A stretch of DNA of 64,000 nt from Candidatus Ruminococcus avistercoris (GCA_019120315.1 DWVJ01000028.1:29926-93925); one strand, 5' to 3'; counted from the stretch's first letter, positions 1-9,283 are shown. The notes: generated by a model from the sequence alone, not told the origin. Numbers and translations are program-made.

Positions 1-226
1 AGTTGATTCCCATTTCCATATTGGCGGTCTGCAGTTCGGCGTAGGCCTTGCGAAAAGTGCTGTCGATCTGGGACTGAATATCCTTGGCCTGATCGATCAG
101 GTCCATCAGCTCACGGATGAGGATATTCCTTTTTTTGTCCATCAGGTCAAAGCCCTGTCTGGCCAGCGCCAGGGAATTTTTGGCGAGAATCAGGTTCCCC
201 TTGGTGGGAAATGTATTTGGATCCAT
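1..226 (-). CDS. ntpD: V/A-type ATPase subunit D (partial, 3' end off window)
   Basis: Subunit D is the central rotor shaft that turns inside the A3B3 head of the V/A-type ATPase. The first 75 residues are visible. They open MDPNTFPTKGNLI and run into a long charged helix (LARQGFDLMDKKRNIL), as expected for the N-terminal half of the D coiled coil. The ORF track missed it because the stop codon lies beyond position 1. The ATG at 226 follows a G-rich RBS (GGGGGGATTACT) and sits 11 bases after the stop of ntpB, so it is the last visible gene of the leftward ATPase operon. The identification rests on position plus sequence; the rest of the protein cannot be judged. Confidence 0.88.
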   Translation of the reverse strand, partial: MDPNTFPTKGNLILAKNSLALARQGFDLMDKKRNILIRELMDLIDQAKDIQSQIDSTFRKAYAELQTANMEMGIN

Positions 227-237
227 AGTAATCCCCC

Positions 238-1671
238 CTATTGTGCTTCAGCCATCTTGTCAGCTTCTTTCTTTGCCTGGGCAGCCGGGTCGATCGTAGT
301 CGGTTTATAGTACTGATCCAGGATCTTGGTATCGATACGGTCCAGTTCTTCTCTGGGAAGGATGCCAAGCAGTTCCCAGCCGATATTCAGCGTGTCTTCT
401 ATGGTACGGTTCTCCGTGGGATCCTGTCCCACGAAACGATGTTCGAATTCGTTTCCGAAGACCAGATACTTTTTATCCAAAGGAGAAAGTTCGTCTTCGC
501 CGATAACGGATGCCAGAGCACGGGCATCGCCCACTTTGGCATAACAGGAAAACAGCTGGTTGGCCACATCCTGATGATCGGCTCTGGTGTAACCTTCACC
601 GATGCCGTCCTTCATCAGACGGGAGAGGGAAGGCAGTACGTTGATGGGCGGATAGATAGACTGGCCATGCAGCTGACGATCCAGAACGATCTGCCCCTCG
701 GTGATATATCCGGTCAGGTCAGGAATGGGATGGGTGATATCGTCGTTGGGCATGGTCAGAATGGGGATCTGTGTCACAGAACCCTCCACACCTCTGACGA
801 TGCCGGCTCTTTCATACAGCGTAGCCAGTTCACTGTACAGATAGCCGGGATATCCTTTTCGGGAAGGGATCTCTCCCTTGGAGGAGGATACCTCACGCAT
901 GGCCTCGCAGAAGGAGGTGATGTCCGTCATGATTACCAGAATATGCATTCCCTGTTCGAAGGCCAGATATTCGGCGGCGCTTAAGGCTACCTTGGGGGTG
1001 ATCAGACGCTCCACCACCGGGTCGTTGGCCAGGTTCAGGAACATGACCACATGGTCGGATACGCCGCTTTCCTCGAAGGTGCGGCGGAAGAATTCGGCCA
1101 CGTCGTATTTGACGCCCATAGCCGCAAATACAATGGCAAATTTTTCATCGGAATTGTCTCCCAGAGAAGCCTGCTGTACGATCTGAGCCGCCAGCTGGTC
1201 GTGGGGAAGGCCGTTTCCGGAGAAAATCGGCAGCTTCTGTCCGCGGATCAGAGTGGTCAGCCCGTCGATGGCGGAGATACCGGTGCGGATATAGTTACGC
1301 GGATACTCTCGGGTAACGGGGTTCAGCGGCAGGCCGTTGATGTTTACCTTATCTTCCGAGACGATGGGGCCTAGCCCGTCGATGGGTTTGCCGATACCAT
1401 CGAAAGTACGGCCGAGGATTTCCGGAGAGAGCGCGATTTCCATGGGATGTCCCGTCAGGCGGGTGTGGGTGTTGACCAGGGACATATTGTCCGTTCCTTC
1501 AAATACCTGGATGACGGCCTTGTCCTCATAGATTTCCACGATCCGGCCCAGTTTCTTTTCCTTTCCCTCTACGGAAAACTCTACGATTTCTTCGTAGGCA
1601 GCGTTTTTCACGCCTTCCAGAACCACCAGAGGGCCATTGATTTCATCCAGTCCTAAATATTCAATTGCCAT
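238..1671 (-). CDS. ntpB: V/A-type ATPase subunit B (non-catalytic head subunit)
   Basis: The 477-residue regulatory B subunit alternates with A in the hexameric head. It shows the ATPase alpha/beta fold: an N-terminal beta-barrel (to about residue 75), then the nucleotide-binding domain with a degenerate P-loop region ([15 protein letters not shown], no GKT), as is normal for B. The conserved [21 protein letters not shown] and [11 protein letters not shown] stretches are present. Length matches the family (about 460-480). The ATG at 1671 follows AAGGAGGG at good spacing, 12 bases after the ntpA stop. Nothing unusual is seen. Confidence 0.97.
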   Translation of the reverse strand: MAIEYLGLDEINGPLVVLEGVKNAAYEEIVEFSVEGKEKKLGRIVEIYEDKAVIQVFEGTDNMSLVNTHTRLTGHPMEIALSPEILGRTFDGIGKPIDGLGPIVSEDKVNINGLPLNPVTREYPRNYIRTGISAIDGLTTLIRGQKLPIFSGNGLPHDQLAAQIVQQASLGDNSDEKFAIVFAAMGVKYDVAEFFRRTFEESGVSDHVVMFLNLANDPVVERLITPKVALSAAEYLAFEQGMHILVIMTDITSFCEAMREVSSSKGEIPSRKGYPGYLYSELATLYERAGIVRGVEGSVTQIPILTMPNDDITHPIPDLTGYITEGQIVLDRQLHGQSIYPPINVLPSLSRLMKDGIGEGYTRADHQDVANQLFSCYAKVGDARALASVIGEDELSPLDKKYLVFGNEFEHRFVGQDPTENRTIEDTLNIGWELLGILPREELDRIDTKILDQYYKPTTIDPAAQAKKEADKMAEAQ

Positions 1672-1683
1672 ATTAAACCCTCC

Positions 1684-3450
1684 TTAACCGTTTCTTTCCA
1701 GAACGTTTTCATAGAATCTGTCGATATCCGCCATATACTGTCCAAACATTTCCGGTTTGTCGTTGGGGACATCGTATTTGATGGCGATCACCCGTTCAAA
1801 GATATTGTCTTCTTTCAGTACGGAAATGGGCATTCCCATGGCCACCAGTGTTTTGGATCTCTTATACAGATACAGAATGGTTTCCATCATCTTATACTGT
1901 TTTTCCAGCGGAACGCTGGTGTCGTCTTTGTGGAAGGCGTTCTGCTGCAGGAAGCCCAGGCGGATGACGCGGGCGATTTCCAGCGTCAGTTTCTGATCAT
2001 CGGGCAGTACGTCGCTTCCGATCAGCTTGACGATTTCCATCAGGGAACTTTCCTGATTGAGGAGGGCCATGATCTGGTTTCGAAGATCCACAAAATTTTT
2101 ATTGACGTTGTCTTTGTACCAGGGCGCCAGGTCGTTCAGATACTCGCTGTAGCTGGTCAGCCAGTGGATGGCCGGGAAGTGTCGGGCGTATGCCAGAGAC
2201 TTGTCCAGTCCCCAGAAACAGCGGACATACCGTTTGGTGTTCATGGTAACCGGTTCCGAGAAGTCGCCGCCCTGGGGCGATACGGCGCCGATGATGGTGA
2301 CGGATCCTTCCGAACCGTTCAGGTTCTGCATCATGCCGGCGCGCTCATAGAAGGCGGAAAGCCGGGATGCCAGGTAGGCGGGGAAACCTTCCTCCGCCGG
2401 CATTTCTTCCAGACGGCCGGACAGCTCACGCAGCGCTTCGGCCCAGCGGGAGGTGGAGTCTGCCATGATGGCTACGTCGTATCCCATATCCCGGTAATAT
2501 TCCGCCAGCGTCAGTCCGGTATAGATGGAAGCTTCACGGGCGGCCACGGGCATGTTGGAGGTATTGGCGATCAGCGCGGTACGGTCCATCAGGGGATTGC
2601 CGCTTTTGGGATCGACCAGTTCCTGGAACTCTTCCAGTACCTGAGTCATCTCATTTCCACGTTCTCCGCAGCCGATGTAGATGATGATATCGGCATCGGA
2701 CCATTTGGCGATCTGATGCTGGGTCATGGTTTTTCCGGTTCCGAATCCGCCGGGGATGGCGGCGGTGCCGCCTTTGGCGATGGGGAACATGGTATCCAGG
2801 ATACGCTGTCCGGTTACCAGGGGACGGGAAGCGGGGTAGCGCTTCAGCGTGGGCCTGGGGATACGGATGGGCCATTTCTGGCACAGCGTCAGATCTTTCG
2901 TGGTTCCGTCGGGCAGTTCCAGTACGGCGATGGTATCCAAAATGGTATAATCGCCGTCGGGAACCGCCTCCTTGATGGTTCCGCTCAGGTTGGGCGGCAC
3001 CATGGATTTATGCACGATGGAGCGGGTCTCCGGTGTTTCTGCGATGATCGTTCCGCCTGTGACCGCATCTCCCGGTTTTACTGTCATGTGGACATGCCAT
3101 TTCTTTTCTGTATTCAGGGAATCAACACTGACGCCGCGGCTGATATATTTTCCGGATTCTGCGGCGATTTCGCTCAAGGGCCGCTGGATACCGTCGAAGA
3201 TGTTGTTCAGGATACCGGGACCCAATGTTACAGAAATGGCGTCGCCGGTGGCGGTCACTTCGGCGCCCGGCTTCAGGCCGGTGGTCTCCTCAAAAACCTG
3301 TACGGTGGTGGTGTCCTTAGTCAATGCGATGACTTCCCCCACCAGGTGCTCTTCGCCGACATGAACCATCTCTGACATTTTGAAGCCGGTATTCCCTTTC
3401 AGGTAGACAACAGGACCGTTGATTCCGTATATAATTCCTGTCTTGCTCAT
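1684..3450 (-). CDS. ntpA: V/A-type ATPase catalytic subunit A
   Basis: This is the catalytic ATP-binding subunit of the V/A-type ATPase, 588 residues, the usual length. It has the beta-barrel, the A-specific non-homologous insert (about residues 110-190), a Walker A P-loop (GGFGTGKT, about residue 235), the catalytic-glutamate loop (GCGERGNEM) and the [10 protein letters not shown] arginine-finger-side motif. In the membrane-bound complex it either makes ATP or pumps ions at ATP cost; the direction cannot be read from sequence. The RBS GGAGGTATAAAC precedes the ATG. The gene follows ntpE with only 2 bases between, which implies translational coupling. Confidence 0.98.
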   Translation of the reverse strand: MSKTGIIYGINGPVVYLKGNTGFKMSEMVHVGEEHLVGEVIALTKDTTTVQVFEETTGLKPGAEVTATGDAISVTLGPGILNNIFDGIQRPLSEIAAESGKYISRGVSVDSLNTEKKWHVHMTVKPGDAVTGGTIIAETPETRSIVHKSMVPPNLSGTIKEAVPDGDYTILDTIAVLELPDGTTKDLTLCQKWPIRIPRPTLKRYPASRPLVTGQRILDTMFPIAKGGTAAIPGGFGTGKTMTQHQIAKWSDADIIIYIGCGERGNEMTQVLEEFQELVDPKSGNPLMDRTALIANTSNMPVAAREASIYTGLTLAEYYRDMGYDVAIMADSTSRWAEALRELSGRLEEMPAEEGFPAYLASRLSAFYERAGMMQNLNGSEGSVTIIGAVSPQGGDFSEPVTMNTKRYVRCFWGLDKSLAYARHFPAIHWLTSYSEYLNDLAPWYKDNVNKNFVDLRNQIMALLNQESSLMEIVKLIGSDVLPDDQKLTLEIARVIRLGFLQQNAFHKDDTSVPLEKQYKMMETILYLYKRSKTLVAMGMPISVLKEDNIFERVIAIKYDVPNDKPEMFGQYMADIDRFYENVLERNG

Positions 3451-3452
3451 GT

Positions 3453-4043
3453 TTATACCTCCAGGTGAAAATTCTCTTTCTCGTCATTCATCAATGTCAG
3501 AAAGGAATTGTCAATCAGAATGTTTTTGGAACGGATCACCGCCCGCATTCCGCCCATAAAGGGCTCTTTGGAAATGGTGGGCGCAAAGCCTTTCTGATCC
3601 AGCCTGCGTACGATCTCATCGCTCAGACCGGCGTCGGATGGATCGATATAAACGACCATCTCGTCGCCGTCCGCAAAGTCCAAAGCTTCTTTGATCTGGC
3701 GGCAGAGCATGGAGAGATAATCGGGGCTTTCCTTGAAGCGTTCCAGTTTTTCTGCCACTTCCTGAAAAAGTTTCTCACGCAGTTCTTCGGTGACGGCGGA
3801 AAACTTCCGCTTGATCTGAATCTGCTGAGTGGATACTTCTTTGTTGAAATCCCGTTTCAGCTTGTCGGATTCTGCGGTAAGCTCAGCCTCCGCCTGGCGG
3901 TGTTTCGTTTCTTTGTGCTCCTCAAAGGTCTTTTCCAGCGCCGCTTCGTGGGTATCCAGCAGCTTTTTGGCGTCCTCCTGAGCGCTTTCTATTGAAATAT
4001 CATAAAAATGCTGTAATTTTTCATCAGTAGTCAATCTTCTCAC
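3453..4043 (-). CDS. ntpE: V/A-type ATPase subunit E (peripheral stalk)
   Basis: Subunit E pairs with subunit G to form the peripheral stalk that holds the A3B3 head still. The protein (196 residues) is a long charged alpha-helix up to about residue 105 (EAALEKTFEEHKETKHRQAE), followed by a compact C-terminal domain (DEMVVYIDPSDAGL, GGMRAVIRSKNILIDNSF). The ...GG(M)R...IDNSF ending is the family hallmark. The open frame starts at GTG 4043, but an in-frame TTG at 4034 has a better placed Shine-Dalgarno (AAGGTGA), so the mature start could be three codons later. The gene lies between ntpF and ntpA. Confidence 0.92.
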   Translation of the reverse strand: MRRLTTDEKLQHFYDISIESAQEDAKKLLDTHEAALEKTFEEHKETKHRQAEAELTAESDKLKRDFNKEVSTQQIQIKRKFSAVTEELREKLFQEVAEKLERFKESPDYLSMLCRQIKEALDFADGDEMVVYIDPSDAGLSDEIVRRLDQKGFAPTISKEPFMGGMRAVIRSKNILIDNSFLTLMNDEKENFHLEV

Positions 4044-4059
4044 CTTCTTCTTGGAATAC

Positions 4060-4368
4060 TTATAATTTCAGGCCGATGGATTCGTTGATATAGGATGTGA
4101 TGAAATCCGGCTTCCGGCCTGTGCCGTGACGATCCGGAATCTCGATGATCAGAGGCAGCCTGTGAGAGATTCTGGCCTCGTTCACCACCTCCGGAAATTC
4201 CCGGCCGAATTTTTCCGTCAACAGGATAATCCCGATCTCTTTGTCCGCGAAGGCTGTTTCCAGCGCCTGGCGCAGTTCTTCCCGTTCATGCACCACGACG
4301 CCTTCGATGCCTGCCAGCCGCATTCCGGTCTGGGTATCCACGTTGTCGCTGATTAAGTACATTTTCAT
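4060..4368 (-). CDS. ntpF: V/A-type ATPase subunit F (rotor)
   Basis: This 102-residue protein has the small Rossmann-like fold of subunit F, which binds the central shaft subunit D. Features seen are the start KMYLISDNVDTQTGMRLAGIEG, the strand EIGIILLTEKFGREFP and PLIIEIPDRHG near the end, all typical of F. Its ATG overlaps the ntpK stop by one base (TAATG), so translation is probably coupled. Length equals the family norm. Confidence 0.93.
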   Translation of the reverse strand: MKMYLISDNVDTQTGMRLAGIEGVVVHEREELRQALETAFADKEIGIILLTEKFGREFPEVVNEARISHRLPLIIEIPDRHGTGRKPDFITSYINESIGLKL

Positions 4369-4799
4369 TAAAGCTGCCCCAGGATCATGAAGGAGATGAT
4401 CAGACCGTACAGAGCAACACCTTCGGCAAGACCTACGAAGATCAGGGATTTACCAAGGATGCTGGAGTCTTCGCTGATAGCTCCAAGTGCAGCGGAAGCA
4501 GCGCTGGCAACTGCGACACCGCCGCCGATACAGGAAAGTCCGGTTACCAGTGCGGCGGCCAGATAAGCCATGCCTGCGCCGATGGTGATTCCGTTTCCGG
4601 CGTCAGCCAGTACGTTTACTTTGCCCACCAGCATAACGGCGGCGGCAATGATCATAGTTCCGAAGAAAAAGAACGCGTTTACGCCGATGGTTTTCTTATA
4701 TCGGCCTTCGTTTCTTTCGCCCACCAGGTATACGCCGAAGGGGACGATGATGCTTAAGATTAATGCTGCAGCTAAAGTAATCTGGATTAACAGTGTCAT
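4368..4799 (-). CDS. ntpK: V/A-type ATPase subunit K (membrane c-ring proteolipid)
   Basis: The c-ring subunit carries ions across the membrane. With the ATG at 4799 (RBS AAGGAGG, spacing 9) it has 143 residues; the longer frame in the track lacks an RBS and overlaps ntpI. Four membrane segments are seen at about 4-26, 37-59, 70-108 and 116-140. Only the second hairpin looks like a c-subunit, with the small-residue run GGGVAVASAASAALGA and the ion-binding glutamate in FVGLAEGVALYG (Glu126). The first hairpin has no membrane carboxylate, so one ion site per four-helix subunit is expected. No Gln occurs in TM2 or TM3, whereas such residues contribute to the sodium site of the Enterococcus hirae protein. 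Confidence 0.93.
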   Translation of the reverse strand: MTLLIQITLAAALILSIIVPFGVYLVGERNEGRYKKTIGVNAFFFFGTMIIAAAVMLVGKVNVLADAGNGITIGAGMAYLAAALVTGLSCIGGGVAVASAASAALGAISEDSSILGKSLIFVGLAEGVALYGLIISFMILGQL

Positions 4800-4833
4800 G
4801 ATAGAATTCCTCCTTGTAATTTTCTTGGTTTTC

Positions 4834-6765
4834 CTAGTTTTCTGTTTTTTTGATAAAAGGTTTAAACTCTCTTCCGTTTCCTTTATAGAACCGGCTGAAC
4901 AGTTCATAGTATTCCAGACGCAGAACCTGAATTCCCACGATCAGACCTTCCAGTCCGCAGACGAAAAGGTTGCCAAGCACGATGACAATCCAGTTGGGAT
5001 TTCCGCTGGCCTGTACGCCTGCCAGTGTCAGCACCACTTCCATCATGGCCGCGTGGCTGACAGCAAAGGCGCCGATACGGACAAAGGAAAGGGTATTGGA
5101 AAAGTAACTTAACAGGACTTCGAACATTTCGAAAAATCCCTGTACAAAGAACATTCCCTTGGATCCGGGCATGATCTCTGACTTTTTATTCACCAGGTTG
5201 GTCAGCGGCTCCTTGAAGAAGATCAGGAGCAGCGGAATCACAAACATGACCACCAGTACGGCTGCCGCCGGCAGAGAATGACCGGACATGAACAGGAAAA
5301 TCGTGGCAGTCAGCGCACCGTAGAATATGAGGCCTGCCACGGCGTTATGGTCAAACCAGATATTTTCCGTATCCTTTGCCTTGACGGCGTTGATGATGTG
5401 AAACACCATAGATAAAAGGATCAGGAACATACCAAAGCCGATGGCGACGATAAATACGGTATTCAGCGTTCCCAGGAAGGGCAGCGTGCTCATGTGGGTC
5501 TTCGGGCTGAGCCAGATGGGATCTTCCATCTCGAATCCGAAAAAGCTTCCGAACATAAATCCAAAGAAGGTGGAGAAGATGCCGGCCGTGGAAATGATGG
5601 CAGCAAGATCCATCTTTTTGAATTTATAAAGCAGCAGTCCGCCGATGAAGAGACAGAGCCCCTGTCCGATATCTCCGAACATGGCGCCGAAGATAAAGGC
5701 GTAGGTGATGGACACGAAGATGGTGGGGTCGATCTCATTGTAGGCGGGAAGACCGTACATGCGGATAAACATTTCAAAGGGACGGAACAGTTTTGGGTTG
5801 CGCAGCTTGGTAGGCGGCATGCCCAGCTCGTGTCCGGTGTAGTTTTCCACGAAAAAGTACACGTTCTCGTCGTCCCGGATATCTTCCTGGAAAGCGTCCG
5901 CATCCCGCTCGCTCATCCAGCCGCAGAGGATGTAGAACACTTCGTAATCGTCCTTGGTGCAGGCTGCCAGGCGGCGCACGTCAAAGTTGGTGGAACAGCT
6001 TTCCAGCGTCCTTTTGGCTGCCGCCAGCCGGTCTTTGTAGGTGTCGATCAGCTTTTGCAGCTTTGCTTTTAGCGCTTCATTTTTTTCGTTGGCGCTCTTT
6101 AATTCCGTTTCCAGATAGGCGAAAGCTTCCTCCGGGGTGCCGGAGTATTCATCCGGCAGATAAATGCGTTCAAAATGCATGGATGCATAGACGGCATCGA
6201 TTTTTTTCAGCTGCGCCCGGGGACAGAAGTAAGCGCCCCAGATGTAGGTATCGTCCTCGCCGCAGGGATAGAAATAAGTGTCATAGTTATCGTAGATATA
6301 ATTTTCAAATTTACTGAAATACTCTTTTGAGATCCGCCCGAACCGGAAACGGATAAACTCAAAATGAAGCAGCGAGGAAAGATTATAATGCAAAGCCTTG
6401 AAGGGCTGAATCTTTTTCATGGATTCATCCAGATGGCTGCGCTGCTTCTCCAGGTCCTCCAGCTCCTGGGTGACGGCCGTATACTGCTGGTCCACAGATT
6501 CAATCAGCTTCAGCGAGTCCTCAACGGACAGGGAGACTGAGGTGTCCACGGTACTGGCATCAAAAAGATTGCAGAATTCACTGGCCTTATTCAGGGATTC
6601 CCGGTAAGGGTTTATCTGAATGTAGGGATCCAGATTCTGGACACTCTGGAGTTCGGTAAGGGCGTTCTCCAGATGAATCTCATATTTGGACAGATATTCG
6701 TTTACGACGCGGTCAATATCCGCTTTCGGACCGGTGATGCTGATAAATTTCATTTTCTCAATCAA
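4834..6765 (-). CDS. ntpI: V/A-type ATPase subunit I (membrane stator, a-subunit)
   Basis: Subunit I has two parts: an N-terminal cytoplasmic half with coiled coils that anchors the peripheral stalks (about 1-330), and a C-terminal half with about eight membrane helices forming the ion half-channels (about 335-625). Motifs seen include FGAMFGDIGQGLCL, FGFMFGSFFGFE, YFSNTLSFVRIGAFAVSHAAMM (with the essential arginine) and the C-terminal GLEGLIVGIQVLRLEYYELFSRFY. It has 643 residues, normal length. The start is TTG at 6765: the RBS GGAGGTG sits 7 bases before it, while the first ATG is 19 bases away. Confidence 0.96.
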   Translation of the reverse strand: MIEKMKFISITGPKADIDRVVNEYLSKYEIHLENALTELQSVQNLDPYIQINPYRESLNKASEFCNLFDASTVDTSVSLSVEDSLKLIESVDQQYTAVTQELEDLEKQRSHLDESMKKIQPFKALHYNLSSLLHFEFIRFRFGRISKEYFSKFENYIYDNYDTYFYPCGEDDTYIWGAYFCPRAQLKKIDAVYASMHFERIYLPDEYSGTPEEAFAYLETELKSANEKNEALKAKLQKLIDTYKDRLAAAKRTLESCSTNFDVRRLAACTKDDYEVFYILCGWMSERDADAFQEDIRDDENVYFFVENYTGHELGMPPTKLRNPKLFRPFEMFIRMYGLPAYNEIDPTIFVSITYAFIFGAMFGDIGQGLCLFIGGLLLYKFKKMDLAAIISTAGIFSTFFGFMFGSFFGFEMEDPIWLSPKTHMSTLPFLGTLNTVFIVAIGFGMFLILLSMVFHIINAVKAKDTENIWFDHNAVAGLIFYGALTATIFLFMSGHSLPAAAVLVVMFVIPLLLIFFKEPLTNLVNKKSEIMPGSKGMFFVQGFFEMFEVLLSYFSNTLSFVRIGAFAVSHAAMMEVVLTLAGVQASGNPNWIVIVLGNLFVCGLEGLIVGIQVLRLEYYELFSRFYKGNGREFKPFIKKTEN

Positions 6766-6785
6766 TGAAGTACACCTCCGGGTTG

Positions 6786-7826
6786 TTAAAATTTAAATAT
6801 ATGCGCAACTGTTTCTTCAGGAGGAACGCTGTAGCGAATACACTCCAAAGCTACAGTAAGGCGTCGGATTTCATGATCTTTAAAGAAAAGATACTGGTAA
6901 ATAGTCGCCGCCGAGAATGGATGACTCTTGGCGCTGCGCGTCAGCACACGCTTCATGATGGAAATATACATATCCTCCAGCGTGTCGGCGGACAGCTGCG
7001 GATAATGTTTTCCATAATAGGTACGGCTCAGTACATCTTCAAAAACCGTATTGTTTTCCGCTTCCACCAAAGCAGTGATCTCTTCCTTTTTCAGTTTATA
7101 ATGAACAGGAAGAAGCAAAGCGTAGATATCGGCCGGGGTGGCCTGATAAAATTCTCTGGAACGGCGGATCCACTGCAGGTTCAGAAGATCAAATTTGTGA
7201 CCGTACGCATTGGTGAGGCCTTTCAGGTCTTCATCATGAAACAGTTTGTCCTTTAACGTCCAGATGTTGCGGAAATTAAAGACATCCAGCGCCGTCTCGT
7301 AGTCGAACAGCGTGGGTGATTCGATTTCCCTTAAATGGTTCAGCGGCTGGTAATATTCCGTGCCCTTCAGATTATTGATGAAGTCTTCGATGGAAGACGA
7401 GGACGCCAGAAGGTTGATGTTTAAAGAAGAATGACGTCCGAAGAAGGCATGGAACATGGAGAGATCCAGTTCCACATCTCTGTGGTCAAAAACCTTGTTC
7501 AGACAGTTCTTCAGTATGGCCACTTCATAGCGTTTAAAGTAAAGGTCAAGGAATTTACGCTGTTCCATGTTGGCAAAACGGTACAGCCGTGTAAAATCAT
7601 TGTATACGGCGTTGATCAGCAGCTTTTCGATCTGGCCCCGGTGAAGATCATTTTCATCAAGGGAAGCCCAGATCTGACTGTATGCCGGCCGCTGTTTCAG
7701 GTAGGCCACAGCCAGCGGGACGGAGGAAATTTCCGCCAGTTCCCGGTACTGGTCATCCGTCAGAAGATTGCTTTTCATGGCGCGTATTTTCGTTACGAGA
7801 CCGCTGTATGAAAGCATTTTTCCCAT
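6786..7826 (-). CDS. ntpC: V/A-type ATPase subunit C (d-like, caps the rotor ring)
   Basis: The 346-residue C subunit (vacuolar d equivalent) connects the central shaft D/F to the c-ring. The sequence is mostly helical and begins MGKMLSYSGLVTKIRAMKSNLL. It includes LDLYFKRYEVAILKNCLNK and the C-terminal HPFSAATIYQYLFFKDHEIRRLTVALECIRY segment, all typical of vATP-synt_AC39 proteins. The ATG follows GAGGTATGAGATT, an RBS formed by the end of the upstream subunit G gene (4 bases between). Position and length fit the operon. Confidence 0.94.
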   Translation of the reverse strand: MGKMLSYSGLVTKIRAMKSNLLTDDQYRELAEISSVPLAVAYLKQRPAYSQIWASLDENDLHRGQIEKLLINAVYNDFTRLYRFANMEQRKFLDLYFKRYEVAILKNCLNKVFDHRDVELDLSMFHAFFGRHSSLNINLLASSSSIEDFINNLKGTEYYQPLNHLREIESPTLFDYETALDVFNFRNIWTLKDKLFHDEDLKGLTNAYGHKFDLLNLQWIRRSREFYQATPADIYALLLPVHYKLKKEEITALVEAENNTVFEDVLSRTYYGKHYPQLSADTLEDMYISIMKRVLTRSAKSHPFSAATIYQYLFFKDHEIRRLTVALECIRYSVPPEETVAHIFKF

Positions 7827-7830
7827 AATC

Positions 7831-8142
7831 TCATACCTCGGTTATTCTTTTTACGATCTCATCGGACAGTTTGCTGTGTTTTTCTTCGAAAGACTGATAA
7901 AGAGAAGCCAGCCCGTGTTCGGTGTCATCCTGTAATTTTTTCAGTGCCTGTTCATTTTCCGCCTGCAGTTCTTCCCGCAGAGCTTCCAGACGTTTCTGGG
8001 TGTCAGCTTCTACCTGTTCATCGAAAGCTTTGATCTGCTCCTGCATCTTGGAATCCAGCACCTTGAGCTGCGCATTGGCGTTTTCCATAATCTTCTTTGC
8101 GGCAATCTCAATCTCGGATAGTTTTTTCATTACTGTTTCCAT
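7831..8142 (-). CDS. V/A-type ATPase subunit G/H-like coiled-coil (peripheral stalk)
   Basis: This 103-residue protein is almost wholly predicted coiled coil (repeated K/E/Q/L heptads such as ALREELQAENEQALKKLQ) and is the first gene of the ATPase operon. Small helical proteins in this position pair with subunit E to make the peripheral stalk (named G, H or AhaH). The sequence itself is low in family-specific motifs, so the call depends on operon position and size. The ATG at 8142 has the RBS CAGGAGG at 7 bases. The operon promoter should lie in the 170-base gap before trmB, but I see no convincing consensus hexamer pair. Confidence 0.8.
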   Translation of the reverse strand: METVMKKLSEIEIAAKKIMENANAQLKVLDSKMQEQIKAFDEQVEADTQKRLEALREELQAENEQALKKLQDDTEHGLASLYQSFEEKHSKLSDEIVKRITEV

Positions 8143-8318
8143 ATGTGCCTCCTGTTTGTGTGGTCAAAAACTTCTGCACTATATAATACACTCTTTTTCG
8201 AAAAAAACCAGACCCAATATGAAAAAAAATAAAAGAAATGCCTTTTATCTGTCCCGGTTTTATAGTAATATAAAATACAAATATTTTACAAAATACCAGG
8301 AAAAAAGGAAAATTGCTT

Positions 8319-8963
8319 ATGAGATTAAGAAATATTCCCGGTTCGAAAGAGATCATCGGTTCCAGCAGGTACGTGGTTCAGGAACCGCAGAAGTTCAAAG
8401 GACGCTGGCAGGAAAAGTTTTTAAGGACGGCGCCCCTTCATATTGAAGTAGGGATGGGGAAGGGGCGGTTTATCATGGATATGGCCCGGCTGCATCCGGA
8501 AATCAATTACGTGGGGATCGAAATGTACGACAGCGTCCTGCTGCGCGCCGTACAGAAGATGGATCAGACGGAGGAAGATTTGCCAAACCTGTGTTTCCTC
8601 AGAGTGGACGCCAGAGAGCTTCCGGACATTTTCGCGCCGGGCGAGGTGGATCGGATCTATCTGAATTTTTCGGATCCCTGGCCCAAAGACCGTCATGCCA
8701 AACGCCGTCTGACTTCCCGGCAGTTTCTGGAACGGTATGACCGGATTCTGAAACCGGAAGGCCATCTGGAATTCAAGACGGATAACCGGGATCTTTTTGT
8801 GTTTTCTCTGGAAGAGGCAAAGACGGCGGGGTGGAAAATCCTGGATGACACCTTCGATCTTCATAAAGATGAGAAGCTGTGTCAGGGGAATGTGATGACA
8901 GAATATGAAGAGAAATTTTCCTCCCAGGGGAATCCCATCTGCAAAATGATTATCTGCCGGTGA
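8319..8963 (+). CDS. trmB: tRNA (guanine-N7-)-methyltransferase
   Basis: TrmB uses SAM to methylate guanine 46 in the variable loop of tRNAs. The 214-residue protein has the SAM-binding loop EVGMGKGRFIMDMA (about residue 44), the acidic strand YVGIEMYDSVLLRA, and the family signature LNFSDPWPKDRHAKRRLT with the catalytic-region Asp/Pro/Trp, followed by FKTDNRDLF. ATG 8319 is preferred over the TTG at 8313 because AAAAGGAA sits at a correct 8-base distance. It is divergent from the ATPase operon and, fittingly, is followed by a tRNA-Lys gene. Confidence 0.96.
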   Translation: MRLRNIPGSKEIIGSSRYVVQEPQKFKGRWQEKFLRTAPLHIEVGMGKGRFIMDMARLHPEINYVGIEMYDSVLLRAVQKMDQTEEDLPNLCFLRVDARELPDIFAPGEVDRIYLNFSDPWPKDRHAKRRLTSRQFLERYDRILKPEGHLEFKTDNRDLFVFSLEEAKTAGWKILDDTFDLHKDEKLCQGNVMTEYEEKFSSQGNPICKMIICR

Positions 8964-8979
8964 TTTCCGGCAGATAATC
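8948..8979 (+). terminator. Perfect 13-bp hairpin spanning the trmB stop codon
   Basis: GATTATCTGCCGG and CCGGCAGATAATC form a perfect 13-bp stem with a 6-base loop (TGATTT) that contains the trmB stop codon. No U-tract follows, so it is not a standard intrinsic terminator; it may protect the mRNA 3' end or slow polymerase. Confidence 0.5.
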
Positions 8980-9040
8980 CGGGCAGCAGGCGGACTGTTT
9001 CATATATTAATAGGGAAGAAGTTTTCCGGAGGAAAAGCAA

Positions 9041-9178
9041 ATGGCCAGATACCGTGGATTTAAGGGAACCTTGCTGCAATGGTGCTATCGGAACAGGAAG
9101 ACAGACTGTCTGTTGATGGGACTTTTGCAGGCTGTAAATGAGCTGAATCAGATGCTGTCCGGGAGAAAAAGACGATGA
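9041..9178 (+). CDS. Small basic hypothetical protein, 45 aa
   Basis: This short ORF is absent from the supplied track. It starts with ATG 9041 at 7-8 bases from the strong RBS CGGAGGAAAA and ends at TGA 9178. The product (MARYRGFKGTLLQWCYRNRK...SGRKRR) is basic at both ends with a leucine-rich middle (DCLLMGLLQAVNELNQML) that could form an amphipathic helix. No family is recognised. It lies between trmB and tRNA-Lys, 77 bases after trmB, and could be co-transcribed with trmB. The RBS is the main support for expression. Confidence 0.5.
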   Translation: MARYRGFKGTLLQWCYRNRKTDCLLMGLLQAVNELNQMLSGRKRR

Positions 9179-9217
9179 TCGAAAGAAATTATTAAAAAAA
9201 CAAAAAATATTTATAAA

Positions 9218-9243
9218 AAAAGGGTTGATTTTTCGACCCTTTT
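9218..9243 (+). terminator. Possible terminator hairpin before tRNA-Lys
   Basis: AAAAGGGTTGA and TCGACCCTTTT pair (one G-U) around a four-base loop and end in a short T run. It could end transcription of the 45-aa ORF. It overlaps the -35 box of the tRNA promoter, so the two functions would share DNA. Confidence 0.4.
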
Positions 9244-9253
9244 CCATTATAAT
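9225..9253 (+). promoter_or_regulatory. Sigma-A promoter of tRNA-Lys
   Basis: TTGATT (9225-9230) and a perfect TATAAT (9248-9253) are separated by 17 bases. Transcription would start near 9260, about 24 bases before the tRNA 5' end. Confidence 0.8.
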
Positions 9254-9283
9254 AGCAATCACGTTGAAAAAATAATAAATCGA

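Noticed and set aside
1930-3375. 481-aa plus-strand ORF opposite ntpA
   Set aside because: It lies entirely antisense to a well-conserved gene, has no RBS and low-complexity composition; it is a shadow of the ntpA codon pattern. The same applies to the long antisense frames at 14578-15984, 20053-20892, 30821-32005, 35512-37161 and 49154-50188.
8143-8312. Clear sigma-A promoter of the V-ATPase operon
   Set aside because: TATTAT/TATAGT-like boxes exist on the minus strand but no -35 hexamer lies at 16-18 bases; not annotated.
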